A stretch of DNA of 64,000 nt from assembly GCF_900496995.4 (NCBI RefSeq), contig NC_044027.1, forward strand, positions 7,836,743 through 7,900,742, in the 5' to 3' direction. Below, piece after piece: positions 37,001 through 64,000 of the stretch (position 1 is the first letter of the stretch; each line of letters starts with the position of its first letter). The translations under genes and the position numbers were made by a program. The notes below the pieces were generated by a model. The model made no database searches. It worked only from the letters and a program-made list of their open reading frames with translations, and was not told where the DNA came from. The DNA comes from Aquila chrysaetos chrysaetos (Eukaryota; Chordata; Aves; Accipitriformes; Accipitridae).

Positions 37001-37947
37001 GCCTTCACTTCGAGACAGATGATTTGGTTTATTAGGACTGTTAGCCATGCACACGCTATCAGCCATACCAAGGATCTCTTCCCATGCTTTTCCTCTGTCC
37101 TGCCCAGCTTGGCTTCCAGTTTTCAGTACTGATGTCCAGTTCTGCCTGGTTACTTGGTCAGAGTTTGTCTCTGCTCCTTTTCCTTACAGATAAATAGCAG
37201 TCTCAGTCCTTCACTAATTGCATTGACCATTAAAGGAGGTGCTCATCACCTAGATCTCCGGTAAGTACTGAACTCTCCTTTGGCTGACAAAATCCTACTG
37301 CCCTAGGTGTTTGATCTTAGCTAGCCATAGTCCAAAGAACCAGGAGATACTTAAAGAGGACTGGATACCAGACTGTTGCAGCGTAACTGTGGAAGAGCAA
37401 TCTTCCTCCCCAGTACAGGGCTCTTACAGCCTTCAGGGAAGCCGGGCTGTGCAGAACTCAGCACTAAGCTCACGTACTTTCATTAGAACATGTTCTTGCT
37501 CAAGTGTGTGATAGCCTGTAGCAATCAGTCATGTGAAGTAGTCCAGCATCTCTTGGCATTAACCATCAGCCTTCAGGCCCAGAGCAGAGAGGGCAGCAGC
37601 CACCAATGCAAGGGAGAGCTGGGGGCTCTCAAGCCTGCCTCCCAACCTCCTGGTGGGTGTGACACTGTAACTTGTTTTCCAGGGCATAAAGATGAAGTAC
37701 AAAACAGATAATCTCTGTCCTTCAGTTCCCTGGCTTAGCTTTCCCTGTGCAAGAGGCAAAGATCTGCTGCCTACTGACTAGCTCACACTGCTCTGCTTTC
37801 TCTAGAGGACACAATCCAGCTGACCCCCCATCTGTCACCGAGGTGCGCAAGCTCGAAGCGAGCATTATCAACAGCTGGGTGAAATCTGCAGGCATGGAAA
37901 GAGCACAGGAGAAGCGCTCGGGAGCTTCAGCGGGCAGATGGCTGTGA
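12961..37947 (+). CDS. DPP7: DPP7, dipeptidyl peptidase 2 (lysosomal/vesicular serine dipeptidase), 13 coding exons
   Basis: Exons: 12961-13036, 13292-13405, 18391-18530, 19269-19432, 21341-21476, 24420-24501, 26199-26365, 27448-27508, 35630-35748, 35832-35988, 36298-36362, 37190-37260, 37806-37947. All junctions are GT-AG and phases agree, giving 1,494 nt or 497 residues; I recall human DPP7 as 492. The product is a peptidase family S28 enzyme that removes N-terminal X-Pro and X-Ala dipeptides in lysosomes and secretory vesicles. Seen directly: a hydrophobic signal peptide (about 1-24), the nucleophile in GGSYGG (S165, its codon split by intron 4), the acid in LDPW (D421) and the base in GAHHLDL (H446). 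N-glycosylation sequons include NET, NSS, NLT and NVT. A second ATG three codons in (12970) has a better Kozak context and could be the true start. Intron 8 (8.1 kb) contains an antisense KLHL gene. The convergent neighbour is MAN1B1, as in human. No break or missing key residue is seen. Confidence 0.97.
12964..12977 (+). promoter_or_regulatory. Perfect RFX X-box over the DPP7 start codon
   Basis: The 14-mer gttgccatggaaac fits the palindromic X-box GTTNCCATGGNAAC at every defined position. It lies 1 bp after the first ATG and contains the second ATG. Known: RFX factors bind such sites within about 100 bp of transcription starts. It is also coding sequence, so a regulatory role is inferred. 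Confidence 0.5.
13292..13405 (+). CDS. DPP7: DPP7 exon 2: mature N-terminus
   Basis: Residues 26-63. It begins after ctccag and carries the family-typical FQQ..DHF.F motif, an N-E-T sequon and FPQRYLVS. It ends TCAG|gtgggt in phase 1. The intron upstream is only 255 bp. Confidence 0.93.
15125..16073 (-). mobile_element. LTR copy B (same family), in DPP7 intron 2
   Basis: About 950 bp. Its 5' end on the minus strand is tgttgtggttcaaac at 16073. It contains the family's T/A-rich block, G-rich blocks and internal 45-57-bp degenerate repeats with a shared ctggagcag core. It abuts a CR1 fragment and faces copy C head to head. Confidence 0.78.
16074..16365 (-). mobile_element. CR1 LINE fragment
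   Basis: Antisense match to the well-known avian CR1 3' region: on the minus strand the blocks for gaggtgattctgcccctctg, the ctccagaggaggcc segment and ctatgaggaaaggctgagag are recognisable. It is truncated at both ends and lies between LTR copies B and C. Confidence 0.85.
16366..16450. repeat. AT/CA microsatellite between the LTR pair
   Basis: Alternating (TA)n and (CA)n with short palindromes such as atatatcatatgatatatat. It lies in the 615-bp spacer between LTR copies B and C. Confidence 0.85.
16688..17613 (+). mobile_element. LTR copy C (same family, opposite orientation), in DPP7 intron 2
   Basis: About 925 bp starting tgttgtggttcaagcccagc. It is close to the reverse complement of copy B over nearly its whole length. 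Its 3' end (ccaccacagaaactca) has diverged and a CR1 fragment follows directly. Confidence 0.78.
17614..17936 (+). mobile_element. CR1 LINE 3' end
   Basis: Sense-oriented CR1 tail: the block aggaagaaatttattac, then cccagagaagttgtggatgc, and a terminus ccattctatgat, the CR1 3' signature. It is 5'-truncated, directly next to LTR copy C. Confidence 0.85.
18391..18530 (+). CDS. DPP7: DPP7 exon 3: start of the alpha/beta-hydrolase core
   Basis: Residues 64-110, containing [12 protein letters not shown] and VIFAEH, both strongly conserved in S28 peptidases. The acceptor is cacttag and the donor CAT|gtgagt, phase 0. Confidence 0.95.
19269..19432 (+). CDS. DPP7: DPP7 exon 4: up to the nucleophile elbow
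   Basis: Residues 111-164, [10 protein letters not shown] through VIAFGG. The exon ends with AG, the first two bases of the catalytic serine codon, before gtaaag (phase 2). Confidence 0.95.
21341..21476 (+). CDS. DPP7: DPP7 exon 5: catalytic serine
   Basis: Residues 165-210. The first base completes the AGC codon for S165, giving [19 protein letters not shown] and FFRDVTA follow. The donor is GCA|gtaagt, phase 0. Confidence 0.95.
24172..24218. repeat. Short tandem repeat around ggtcagaag
   Basis: Three copies of ggtcagaag within 45 bp, in DPP7 intron 5. Small and without evident function. Confidence 0.7.
24420..24501 (+). CDS. DPP7: DPP7 exon 6
   Basis: Residues 211-237 ([21 protein letters not shown]), from the start of the SKS/cap domain. 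Acceptor cccttcag, donor GGAG|gtaaga, phase 1. Confidence 0.92.
26199..26365 (+). CDS. DPP7: DPP7 exon 7
   Basis: Residues 238-293. It includes [19 protein letters not shown] and LPANPVE, which align to the human cap region. Acceptor ttctgcag, donor GAG|gtgagt, phase 0. Confidence 0.95.
27448..27508 (+). CDS. DPP7: DPP7 exon 8 (61 nt)
   Basis: Residues 294-313, [20 protein letters not shown]. Acceptor catccag, donor GTTG|gtgagt, phase 1. It is followed by the 8.1-kb intron 8, which holds the antisense KLHL gene. Confidence 0.9.
28011..28016 (-). terminator. Candidate poly(A) signal of the KLHL gene
   Basis: AATAAA on the minus strand, about 330 bp downstream of the KLHL stop. It would end that transcript inside DPP7 intron 8, before reaching DPP7 exon 8 (27508). 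Confidence 0.5.
28347..28745 (-). CDS. KLHL gene exon 4: last kelch repeat, tail and stop
   Basis: 132 residues starting [15 protein letters not shown] after ccttgtag. It includes MIYLAGGG and the last blade ([18 protein letters not shown]). A lysine/serine-rich tail of about 45 residues follows, with TGA at 28349-28347. Confidence 0.87.
   Translation of the reverse strand: MEEWIHVNETEYYCPVSNQWTTLALSPFNCCQFSITAHDTMIYLAGGGSLQHMQKEDSVFLYDTEEQVWKKASPLPKALVDHASCMIKLSQVNAAGEMGRGMKYSPAGRRKKSALSLFIAKKQESHSASEKK
28347..34587 (-). CDS. Kelch-like (KLHL) BTB-BACK-Kelch protein nested antisense in DPP7 intron 8, 4 coding exons
   Basis: Minus-strand exons: 34587-33529, 32243-31991, 30091-29931, 28745-28347. 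All are GT-AG with consistent phase (0, 1, 0), giving 1,872 nt or 623 residues, the usual KLHL length. Domains: BTB about 25-130 (CDVTL at 35-39, [12 protein letters not shown]), BACK about 135-245, and six kelch repeats marked by double glycines (LLVAGG, LFVIGG, IFAVGG, LYISGG, IFCVGG, IYLAGG). A basic, serine-rich tail ends the protein. Known: such proteins are usually substrate adaptors of CUL3 ubiquitin ligases. VFRFDPR at the exon 1/2 junction resembles the KLHL9/13 branch, but overall similarity looks low and I cannot assign a symbol. The first ATG at 34587 was chosen; in-frame sequence upstream lacks another ATG. The whole gene lies within 27509-35629. Frames are intact and it has introns, so it is not a retrocopy. 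Confidence 0.88.
29931..30091 (-). CDS. KLHL gene exon 3: kelch repeats
   Basis: [15 protein letters not shown] through [13 protein letters not shown]. Acceptor ccttctag, donor GGA|gtaagt, entering in phase 1 and leaving in phase 0. Confidence 0.86.
30177..30312. repeat. Long hairpin (inverted repeat) followed by an A27 tail
   Basis: Left arm 30185-30226 pairs with right arm 30243-30284: the outer 20 bases are perfect (30185-30204 with 30265-30284), and the inner 22 have three mismatches. The loop is 16 bases (30227-30242). A T8 run (30177-30184) faces the 27-A run (30286-30312). It lies in KLHL intron 2 and DPP7 intron 8. Possible origins: a foldback element, a retroposed transcript, or a small-RNA precursor. 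Confidence 0.8.
31991..32243 (-). CDS. KLHL gene exon 2: kelch repeats
   Basis: Starts GTTTTCCGATTTGAT after tcctag and continues the FRFDPR strand in phase 0. It covers [23 protein letters not shown] and ADHAGT. It ends TCAG|gtgata in phase 1. Confidence 0.86.
33529..34587 (-). CDS. KLHL gene exon 1: BTB, BACK and first kelch repeats
   Basis: 353 residues from MLLSSQ to QPSNE. The BTB core, the BACK domain ([25 protein letters not shown]) and two kelch double-glycine strands lie in this one exon. Donor GAG|gtaaga, phase 0. A noncoding upstream exon may exist; ag at 34607-34606 is one possible acceptor, with a weak pyrimidine tract. Confidence 0.88.
35630..35748 (+). CDS. DPP7: DPP7 exon 9
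   Basis: Residues 314-353 ([19 protein letters not shown], then DPTGCG and WDYQ). It carries an NSS sequon and several conserved cysteines. Donor CAG|gtaagg, phase 0. The next intron is only 83 bp. Confidence 0.95.
35832..35988 (+). CDS. DPP7: DPP7 exon 10, ending in a G run
   Basis: Residues 354-405: [19 protein letters not shown] through FWGG, with two sequons. The exon ends inside a run of ten Gs (35980-35989) followed by tgagt. Phase is kept only if the cut is after 35988, which recreates the conserved FWGGD with exon 11. Confidence 0.93.
36298..36362 (+). CDS. DPP7: DPP7 exon 11: catalytic aspartate
   Basis: Residues 406-427, including [17 protein letters not shown] with the charge-relay D421. 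Acceptor atttcag, donor GGG|gtaagc, phase 0. Confidence 0.95.
37190..37260 (+). CDS. DPP7: DPP7 exon 12: catalytic histidine
   Basis: Residues 428-450. It has an NSS sequon, then [10 protein letters not shown] with the catalytic H446. Acceptor ccttacag, donor CCG|gtaagt, phase 2. Confidence 0.95.
37806..37947 (+). CDS. DPP7: DPP7 exon 13: C-terminus and stop
   Basis: Residues 451-497. [20 protein letters not shown] and SWVKSA match the family C-terminus. The last 20 or so residues are charged and divergent. TGA is at 37945-37947. Confidence 0.94.
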
Positions 37948-38240
37948 ATACATTTATCCCTGCAGCCTCCAGCAGGGGTGCGAGGCTGCCACCAGGATAC
38001 AAAAAAGACAGCAGCCTGCTGAGCTGTGCCGTTTGAGAAAGTGTTACCTCCCCTGCCATGCGGGTTGAAATTCACCTTTCTGAAGTGTCTCACCTGCCCC
38101 TAATCAAGCATCAAAAGAAAAGCAAAAGGCCAAATCACTGACTGAAGCCAAAACCATATTGTGTGGGTTTCAGGCTCATCTGCTCAGGATAAGAATGCAT
38201 TATAAATGGTGGAAATAATAAAAGCTTGCCTGGAAGGCCC
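37948..38240 (+). other. DPP7: DPP7 3' UTR
   Basis: About 290 bp from the stop codon to just past the first canonical AATAAA (38217-38222). The exact cleavage site is not determined. No other gene is visible here. Confidence 0.7.
38217..38222 (+). terminator. DPP7: DPP7 poly(A) signal
   Basis: Canonical AATAAA, 270 bp after the DPP7 stop codon, in an A-rich stretch. It is the first such hexamer downstream of the stop on this strand. Confidence 0.75.
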
Positions 38241-41200
38241 AAGAATCATCACTGTCCTGAACAGTATGGTTGCAGGAGGCACCTTAAGGTTGAAGCTAAA
38301 TTATTTTTAGACAAAAAGTAAATATTAGATGACTAGTGGAAAAGCAGAAGTATGTCCTTACTCACACTGGTCACAGGGGGGGCTCTACTTGTGACCAGTT
38401 ACATAAAAAAGGGCTCTGCCAGCTTCGTCCAGTGCTGTGGGTTTGGGGTTTTTTGTTTGTTTTTGTTTTTAACTTGCACAAGAGATCTCCAGTTGTTGAG
38501 CTAGAGATTTATACAAAGTAATCCCAGTGTGTACTGCTGTCACCCAAGAGCTGCGTACTAGTGACCAGTAAAGCACACTTCCACTTGAGACATCTTCAGC
38601 TCTTTTCAAAATAAATTACAAGTTTATTAAAGTGTGTAATATAATTTCATGGCTTCGTACTATAACCAAAGAAGATAAAAAAAGGATACTTCTCACCTTT
38701 CCGGGTGGAGTAAACTCATCTTTGCACATAAACAGGTGGATTCTTACCTACTGGAATTGTTATACACCAATAAATACTAGCATAATTGCAAAAATATTAA
38801 ATCCTGGTAATCAATTGGATGCCTCAGTTGATCCATTTACAATGATTTTATGAGCGGAGAAGCCTCCTGGGTCATCAAAGGTTTACATTACTTATACAGG
38901 CAAAGTCACAGCATTGCTTCAGCTTCTGTTACGTTGCTCAAACACAAGGCTCTGTGTTAAGTATTTGCACTGCTGGGTCCCAGCCACCATCACAGTGCAA
39001 CTGGTTCCCAGAGCTACAATGTCAGTCACTGATGCTATTTCACAATATTTGGGTGCTGACAAAAAGGGGTTTTTTGCACACGACCCGCTTACCTCTTCCC
39101 CTTTCTTAAGTACAAAAGGCCAAAAGTTCTGGTCCCCACCCCCCACTGAGCAGTGCAGGGAGAGGGGAAGAGCAGGAACAGATGAAGTCTATTTATCAGA
39201 TCTTTCAGATTTGTACAACTTACTTAAGGACAAAACATGGAAGACCCAATTAGTCAAACTCCAGCCCCCAAAGAAAAACACTTTAAGACTGTTAGTGGAA
39301 CTATATCCTCAATAAGACCCGTATTCTCTCCGTTTGTGCTGATGAAAACCTCTGCTAAGAGCTGTCAATGTCCCTTTTGCTCATACCGAAGTCGGGCTTC
39401 AGGTTTGTTGCTGAAACTACGGCTTATACAGTGCTGTTGCTTCCAGCCTTTCTGAGACGCTAGAATCTGGTATTCACCCTCCATGCTCACAGACCCCCCC
39501 AACTTTTCTGAATTTACATTTGCTGTACCCCAGCAATTATTCAGGACTAGCACTACATTAAAAAAAGCAGACAGCGGTGGATGTGTCTGCAGGCAGAGAG
39601 GATTACATCTTGCTTATATTACCTTTCTAACAGCATCCTTAGCTCCCAGCAAGCAGGCACCCTGACTAAACCAAGCTAGCAGTGCATTAAAGCAGCCAAG
39701 TTCAGTATGAGTCTTTTGGCAAGTAATCTGCAAGTTACCGCCGTTGTCCAGTGGCTTGTTTTCTGCCTTTGAGTGAAGAGATGCCCAGGTGTCTTTTCAC
39801 CTTCCAGAAGGATAAGAGTTCTTTAATCCTCTTACAATGGACTATACTGATCTCTTCTTTTCCTCTTGCAGATAGTACTTGCCCTAAAGGAATCTACATA
39901 GTGTGAGAGTCAGAAATGGTTTGATTTATACGGAAGGATGAACTAAAGGCTTTCAAATGCTATGGCAAAGGGGTAAACAAGATACACATGGACTTCCATG
40001 CAGATGATTACTGAGCAGCACTAAGAATAATTACAAAAACAGCCTTCAGAAACTGTGGCAGAAGTCTGAAGCCAGTGCCACAAACACCCATAACATTTTG
40101 AAGCCTTGAGCAAGGACAAATGGATCTAAGCAGAAAACCCTGGTTGTGTGGTGCTCTCTGAGCTGAAGCAAAGAGCCCAACAGCAGCAGTCACCGCTCTT
40201 GTAGGAACACTGCTTGTGGCTGAACTTCAGGGAACACAAAAGGAAAACAGAGTGCAAGAAGAGTAAGTGACCCAGAGCACCATCCATGGGTAGAGCCCCT
40301 GTGCTGGTTTAAGACCTGTACCAGTGGGGTTGCTGAGAAAAGGCTTATTTATTCTATCATCACATACCAGCATGAGGAGTACCACCAAGATGGGAACAGT
40401 GCACAAAACAGTAAGAAGCATGTCTCTGGTCACATGCCTAAGTCAGAGCTTGAAAACTGATCACGTGAATGGGCATGTTTTCCTGGCAAGCACAAGTTAT
40501 CCACTGCTGAAGAACTCGGGGTTGGTTTTTAGTGGAAGCTGAGGCCTCCAGACTTTGACAGTAAGTTCTAGCAATACTTCAGAGACAAAAAACCCTAAGC
40601 CATTCTTCCAGAATCCAAAGTGAGGAAACTCTTAACCCTTCTGTTGAAGCAACAAGCTTGCCAGACAGCATCTTGGAGCCACCCTGACATGTCAGCTTTA
40701 CTGGTCTTGTTAAATATACTGAGTGTGGCACTGGAAATCAGGAGCTGAATCGCCTGCAGGGGTATTTCTAGGACTGCACAGCTGAAGGGAAGTAGTCATA
40801 AAGGGCAGAAGAGATTCACAAAACCGTGTAAACATGTTAGCTGCAAAAACCTATCCCATCTGCATCCCTCATCGCCGTGCTGTCACACTAGTATAGAATA
40901 GGAAACAAAGCAGATTCTTTGCCTAGTATTTGGAGGAGTAAATACAGCTCTATTTGAGCTTGGCACATAATGTTGAAAATCTTGTTAGCGGAAAGCCATG
41001 TGAAACACAGAGGGGTCCCTGTCAGCCAATACCACAGATCTTGCAAAAATGCCAGTTTCTAAGACCTGTAGTGAGCCTTCAGTTCTCAAAAAGTTCAGAG
41101 AACAGATGCCAACTGTAGCCCCATCCATTAAATTTTTTTTGAGCAAACAGGCACATATTCTTTTCTGAGCTGTGGCTTAAACCCCAGAGTGTGAGACTGT

Positions 41201-41305
41201 CAAGTCCTACAGCTGTGCAGCACTCCATGGCTGTGCCCAAATCCACTTCTGTTTCTCAGTGAAAGCGTAAGTGAATAGTACAGCTGGGTGGGGCTGGGTT
41301 TGGTT

Positions 41306-41330
41306 TTTATTTATTTATTTATTTTAATTA
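41306..41330. repeat. (TTTA)n microsatellite
   Basis: Four to five tandem tttat/ttta units in the region between DPP7 and MAN1B1. On the minus strand these read as overlapping AATAAA hexamers. Confidence 0.8.
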
Positions 41331-43869
41331 GGCCAGGCACTCAAGGTCTTGGAGAGAAACCAAGGCAGCTCTTTGTGCAAAAGGACAGAATCACTGGCTG
41401 AAGAGATGGCCTTTCCGCAACATTTGACTTAAGTGTCAGAAGCATACCAGTAGTTGAAACACCAAAATGGATTACAGACCCTGCAGTTAAGGCTTTGGTT
41501 CAAAGAACCACAGAGTACTCGAAAGAAAAATTTTCAAACACCTGCAAAGCTTCTGTTGTGCTGGGGGAGCACATAGTGGAATTGAGATGGGCTGAGAAGC
41601 TCAGAGACTAATCTGACACAACATATTATGTTAAGGAAGTAAAAATAAATAAGCAGTTAAAGTAACCTCTGCAAAAGAACAGGAAGAAGCGGATGAGCTT
41701 TTACCAGATTATTTAGGTTTGTGCCATTTCACATGTGATATAGGAGTCTGAAACAAGCATTTGTTCTCAAAGGTAGAGCGAGCTGAACAATCTTAACTTC
41801 AGATTTGAAGGACAAGGACAGTAAAGCCACACTTTGCAAAGAGATTCAGTTTCCCAGGAAGAATTAGGTAGAAAAGAAGTTAGTTGTACCAACAGGCTCA
41901 GCTAAAAGACAAGAAGTGTGTTTGGGAAAGTGATGAGTTATTCTTTCCTTCCTTTAACTCACTATGAAATGGCTTATTACTCTCAAGCCAATCATAAGGC
42001 AAAAAATTATAACACAGACTCCCACAGTCCCATTTGTAGAGCTGATTACATTAAGTCTAGTATAAGACTTCAACAACAGATTTTTGGTGAGCATTTATTC
42101 CACTTTCTAAGAAATCTCTTTGTTTCCTCAGTAGGCCTGCTGTATACGTTGAAAAGCCAAACTCTGGCAGTTTTACAATCCATAGCAAAGTCATTAATTA
42201 GGGGTTCAATACTAACTTCAATCGAAGGCACAAGGCCAAAGCAACACAAGTCAGTAGGGCCTGGGTAGTCTCACAGAGGTTTGGGGTTTTTTTTTTTTCT
42301 TCTTTTTTTTATATCCAGTTTTAAGCCTTCAGCTTTTAGCCAAAGCTCAGCTCCTCAGAAACATGAACCTGCTCCACAAACAAAAACACTGAAGGTGCTT
42401 CCTCCCACATTTCAACAGCATTTTCCTTCTTTGCTGTTATGTCAAAGAAAACAAAAGTCTCAGGAGCAAATCAGTTGTGCAGACAAAGACTACAGCTACT
42501 GGATTCCACTGTACACATAAGTAAGAAACTAATTTCCACGGTTACTGGTGGCATGTGAACTGGAGGAACATTAACATTCTGCAGAAACTTCTCATGTCTT
42601 GCAAATCCCAGGGTGCCTTTGGTGACAGAAAAAGGTGCATTTAAATAATTTGTAAAATTTCTCCATTTCCATAAGCCGTCATTAGTACACGGAATGATAA
42701 ATATTCTTTAAAAGACTTAAATAGTGGTCCCAAGGATAACTTCTGACTCCAGCAAACAGAATTATCAGCATAAAACAAATAAAGATGCATCTTACTTTAC
42801 AAATACCATAAAATACACATAATACCCCCTCATCCACTGGAAAATTAACCATTACAGTCAGATTGAATTAGTTCTGTGTAGCGGCCCTAAATTTAGAGGC
42901 GACTGTACCTCACTGCCGCTACCACGCATCTGCATACTTCCCACCACTCCCATTAATGTGAGGGGAAAGGACATTTTGGTGAGAACAACCTCTTTAAGAA
43001 ATACGAACAAGCACATTTCCGAGAACTTATCTGTGAATACAGGACTGTCCAAGTAGCTACAAAACCAAAATGAAAAGCACTATAGAAAGCCGATTTCTAA
43101 ATTCATGGTTTAAAATCTATTTGCACATATAAAAATGAAAGATCCCAGGGCTCCCATAAGATTCTTAAAAAAAACTGGGTCTGCTTTGTCTTCAAGCAAC
43201 TGAACAGATTTCAGTAGTTCTACTGGGACCAGAAATTGTTGCAATACATTTAGACTGCCTGCTTTTAATACTACTAATGAAAACACTTCTACCCAAAGTA
43301 CTGTTTAGGAAAAAAAAAATTAAAGTTTCTCCACAGTCCAAAAAATGATGAATAACATGAACTTTGCTGTACAGTTGTAAGCTTGTTTTGAGTCAACAAA
43401 CACAATGCAATATCTGGACAGGAAGGGACGGAAGGAGGCTGACTTAGAATTATACCTAATGTGCTCACAAGCTTTCCCAGTGCCCAACCTCAGAAAGCAG
43501 CTTTCAGTCAGAATACCTGAGTCTAACTGATGCAAATAATATATAAAATGCATGTGTAGTTTCATTTGCGTTTCACATTATCTCCTGCATTCCTGCAGAT
43601 AAGTTAAAAAACTGCAATACCTCTACAAAATTATATACCACTTTGAGCCAAACCAGCAGCGGATTCTCTTCCATCATTCATTTCTGCCACAGCTTGAACA
43701 GATTGTTCAAAGCGCTCTATAAAACTAAGACACTGTACAACAGATGCTTTGCTCCCACTTCCTTCTTCTAATGTGATGCAGCATAGCTCGGTAGTTTGGA
43801 ATGAGATCAGAGTATCAGTAGCAATACTGACAGCATTGCTTCTAACTGGGACAACATTACAGTTCTTCG

Positions 43870-43875
43870 TTTATT
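43870..43875 (-). terminator. MAN1B1: Candidate proximal MAN1B1 poly(A) signal
   Basis: First AATAAA I find on the minus strand downstream of the MAN1B1 stop codon, about 480 bp from it. Use is not shown. Confidence 0.4.
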
Positions 43876-44353
43876 CCGCTTACCACCTGAAACACCATAC
43901 ATTCTTATGAAGGAATGGCGCTGTAACTGAGTGTTTCAGTGAATCCAGAAAAAAAGAGGAACCTGTAGGCTTATTCCTTCTCTCCAGGGACAATCCTGTG
44001 CTGTAAGACAACTTGCTGCACTCCCGATATTTAATGAGCATTTAGTAAGACTGACATAAGTGAGTTCTGGTTCACCAGAGCACCGTGAATGTCATGGTGC
44101 ACGCTACAATTATTTGCTGAACCTCATCATAAATACCAGGAAAACCAGCTTAGCATGGCACAGCTTGTCCATCCCACAACCAGGGATTAGACTTAAGACT
44201 GACATGACTTCTCCAAACCAGAGACGCCTTCCCAAAGGTTTTGTTTGTTTTAAACCAAAAAAAGGTGCAATATAGCATCTCTCCTCAAACCCTGAAAAGT
44301 AAAGTGACTTGAAGATAAGAATGCCACCATTGGAATATCTACTGACACCCAGT

Positions 44354-63453
<19,100 letters not shown>

Positions 63454-63462
63454 GGCGGCGCC

Positions 63463-63510
63463 TCAGGGGCCGCAGCCCGCCCGCCCGCCACCCCGCGCGC
63501 CGGCCGCCAT
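63463..63510 (-). CDS. Upstream ORF in the MAN1B1 5' leader (15 codons)
   Basis: ATG at 63510-63508 in a strong Kozak context (A at -3, G at +4) opens a 15-codon frame starting MAAGARGG. It stops at 63465-63463, nine bases before the main ATG and in the same frame. I recall human MAN1B1 also opening with MAA some way upstream of its MY; here that position cannot extend the protein. If included in the mRNA it could reduce or retune translation. No transcript evidence is available. Confidence 0.5.
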   Translation of the reverse strand: MAAGARGGGRAGCGP

Positions 63511-63579
63511 GATCCCGCTCCTCCCACCACAGAGCAGGACGCAGCAGCAGCTTCCGAGTGCCGCGCCAGCCCGAGAGCA

Positions 63580-63640
63580 CTTCCGGGAATCTATGGTGCC
63601 CCTAGCAACAGCCGCGCCACGCCCTAGCAACGGGGACGCC
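63580..63640 (-). promoter_or_regulatory. MAN1B1 proximal promoter: ETS site and RFX-like half sites
   Basis: An ETS-type ccgg core (acttccggg) lies near 63580. Two X-box-like sites read gttgctaggggcac (63609-63596) and gttgctagggcgtg (63631-63618) on the minus strand. Each has a perfect GTTGCTAGG half and a poor second half. The area is a TATA-less CpG island and may serve a divergent transcript as well. Confidence 0.45.
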
Positions 63641-64000
63641 AGGGCCGGCGCGGCGGCGAGGAGCGGCGGCGGGGCCGTGGGGGCTCGCCCTCCTCACCGC
63701 GGGCAGGGAGGCGGCAGCCACGGCCCTCCCCGCCTCACGCTGCGCTGGTGCCGCGGGGGCCCTGCGCTGCCCACCCGCAACACCCGCCGAGGCTGCCGCG
63801 GGGGGACGCAGCTCCCGGCGTGGGCTTGTTCCGAGTCCGAGCAAGGCTGCCAGTCACCCTGGCCCAGGCACCTCCTTCGGCCAGAGGGGTGGTGGTGGCT
63901 GGGGCTGAATTTCTTTCCCTTTTTCCCCTTGCTGGCCCTCGCTTTAGCTACTTTCACCTTGCTAGTCCCCCTGCCTGGCAAGGACTTCAGCTGCCCAGGC
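63641..64000. other. Right edge: unassigned GC-rich flank
   Basis: Minus strand 63,975-63,870 reads as a lysine-rich frame (KVAKARASKGKKGKKF) without an ATG, ending near no clear splice donor. It could be the edge of a neighbouring exon or chance. Nothing else is supported. Confidence 0.25.

Larger units (their letters stand above)
35989..37805 (+). other. DPP7: DPP7 introns 10 to 12 (between listed exons)
   Basis: Introns 35989-36297, 36363-37189 and 37261-37805. Nothing beyond splice signals was recognised. Confidence 0.7.
38241..44353. other. Region between convergent DPP7 and MAN1B1; probable MAN1B1 3' UTR in part
   Basis: Six kilobases with no coding signature on either strand. On the minus strand AATAAA hexamers occur at 43875-43870 (480 bp after the MAN1B1 stop), within a T/A-rich (TTTA)n stretch near 41310-41330, and near 38623-38628. 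If the last one is used, MAN1B1 would have a 5.7-kb 3' UTR ending about 400 bp from the DPP7 poly(A) signal. The sequence alone cannot tell which is used. Confidence 0.45.

Noticed and set aside
38241..44353. A hidden gene between DPP7 and MAN1B1
   Set aside because: Scanning both strands gave no exon series, domain motif or CpG island. UTR or intergenic DNA is simpler.
63694..63981. Lysine-rich minus-strand frame as a gene
   Set aside because: It starts with a non-ATG codon at the window edge and has no domain or splice support; kept only as a low-confidence note.

Overview
This window is vertebrate nuclear DNA, almost certainly from a bird and probably a songbird or close relative. It has split genes with GT-AG introns, CpG-island promoters, CR1 LINE fragments (one ending in the typical 'attctatgat' 3' end) and several copies of an avian-looking LTR. 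Three protein-coding genes can be reconstructed exon by exon with consistent reading phase. No prokaryotic, CRISPR or phage-like content is visible.

Layout. Positions 1-12,800 hold an orphan CpG island (about 850-1,700) with a strong minus-strand splice donor, then unassigned DNA, one LTR copy (10,030-10,770) and a second, unrelated LTR followed by a tRNA-Pro-type primer binding site (11,206-11,709). DPP7 (13 coding exons, plus strand) runs from 12,961 to 37,947. It encodes a 497-residue S28-family serine dipeptidase with a complete Ser/Asp/His triad (S165, D421, H446), and its poly(A) signal is at 38,217. Intron 8 of DPP7 contains a complete antisense gene: a four-exon BTB-BACK-Kelch (KLHL) gene, minus strand, 34,587-28,347, 623 residues. 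MAN1B1 (ER mannosyl-oligosaccharide alpha-1,2-mannosidase, 13 coding exons, minus strand) runs from 63,453 to 44,354 and encodes 672 residues with all GH47 catalytic and calcium-binding residues. DPP7 and MAN1B1 converge, as I recall them doing at human 9q34.3. The 6.4 kb between their stop codons has no recognisable gene and probably holds 3' UTR sequence.

Function. DPP7 trims X-Pro/X-Ala dipeptides in lysosomes and vesicles. MAN1B1 trims Man9 glycans in the early secretory pathway and marks misfolded glycoproteins for ERAD. The KLHL protein would be a CUL3 ubiquitin-ligase adaptor. The DPP7 promoter has three CACGTG E-boxes within 40 bp, one matching the TFEB/CLEAR decamer at 9 of 10 positions, which suits a lysosomal gene. 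A perfect RFX X-box covers the DPP7 start codon, and two X-box-like half sites lie upstream of MAN1B1.

Mobile and simple DNA. The same LTR family occurs four times (10.0, 15.1, 16.7 and 49.7 kb). Two copies form a head-to-head inverted pair in DPP7 intron 2, around a CR1 fragment. Other notable structures are a near-perfect hairpin followed by 27 A's (30.2 kb), a 350-bp GT/octamer microsatellite (55 kb) and a G18 tract (46.4 kb). Exon positions were worked out by hand from splice sites and phase. Family names rest on recognised motifs, and no search was run.
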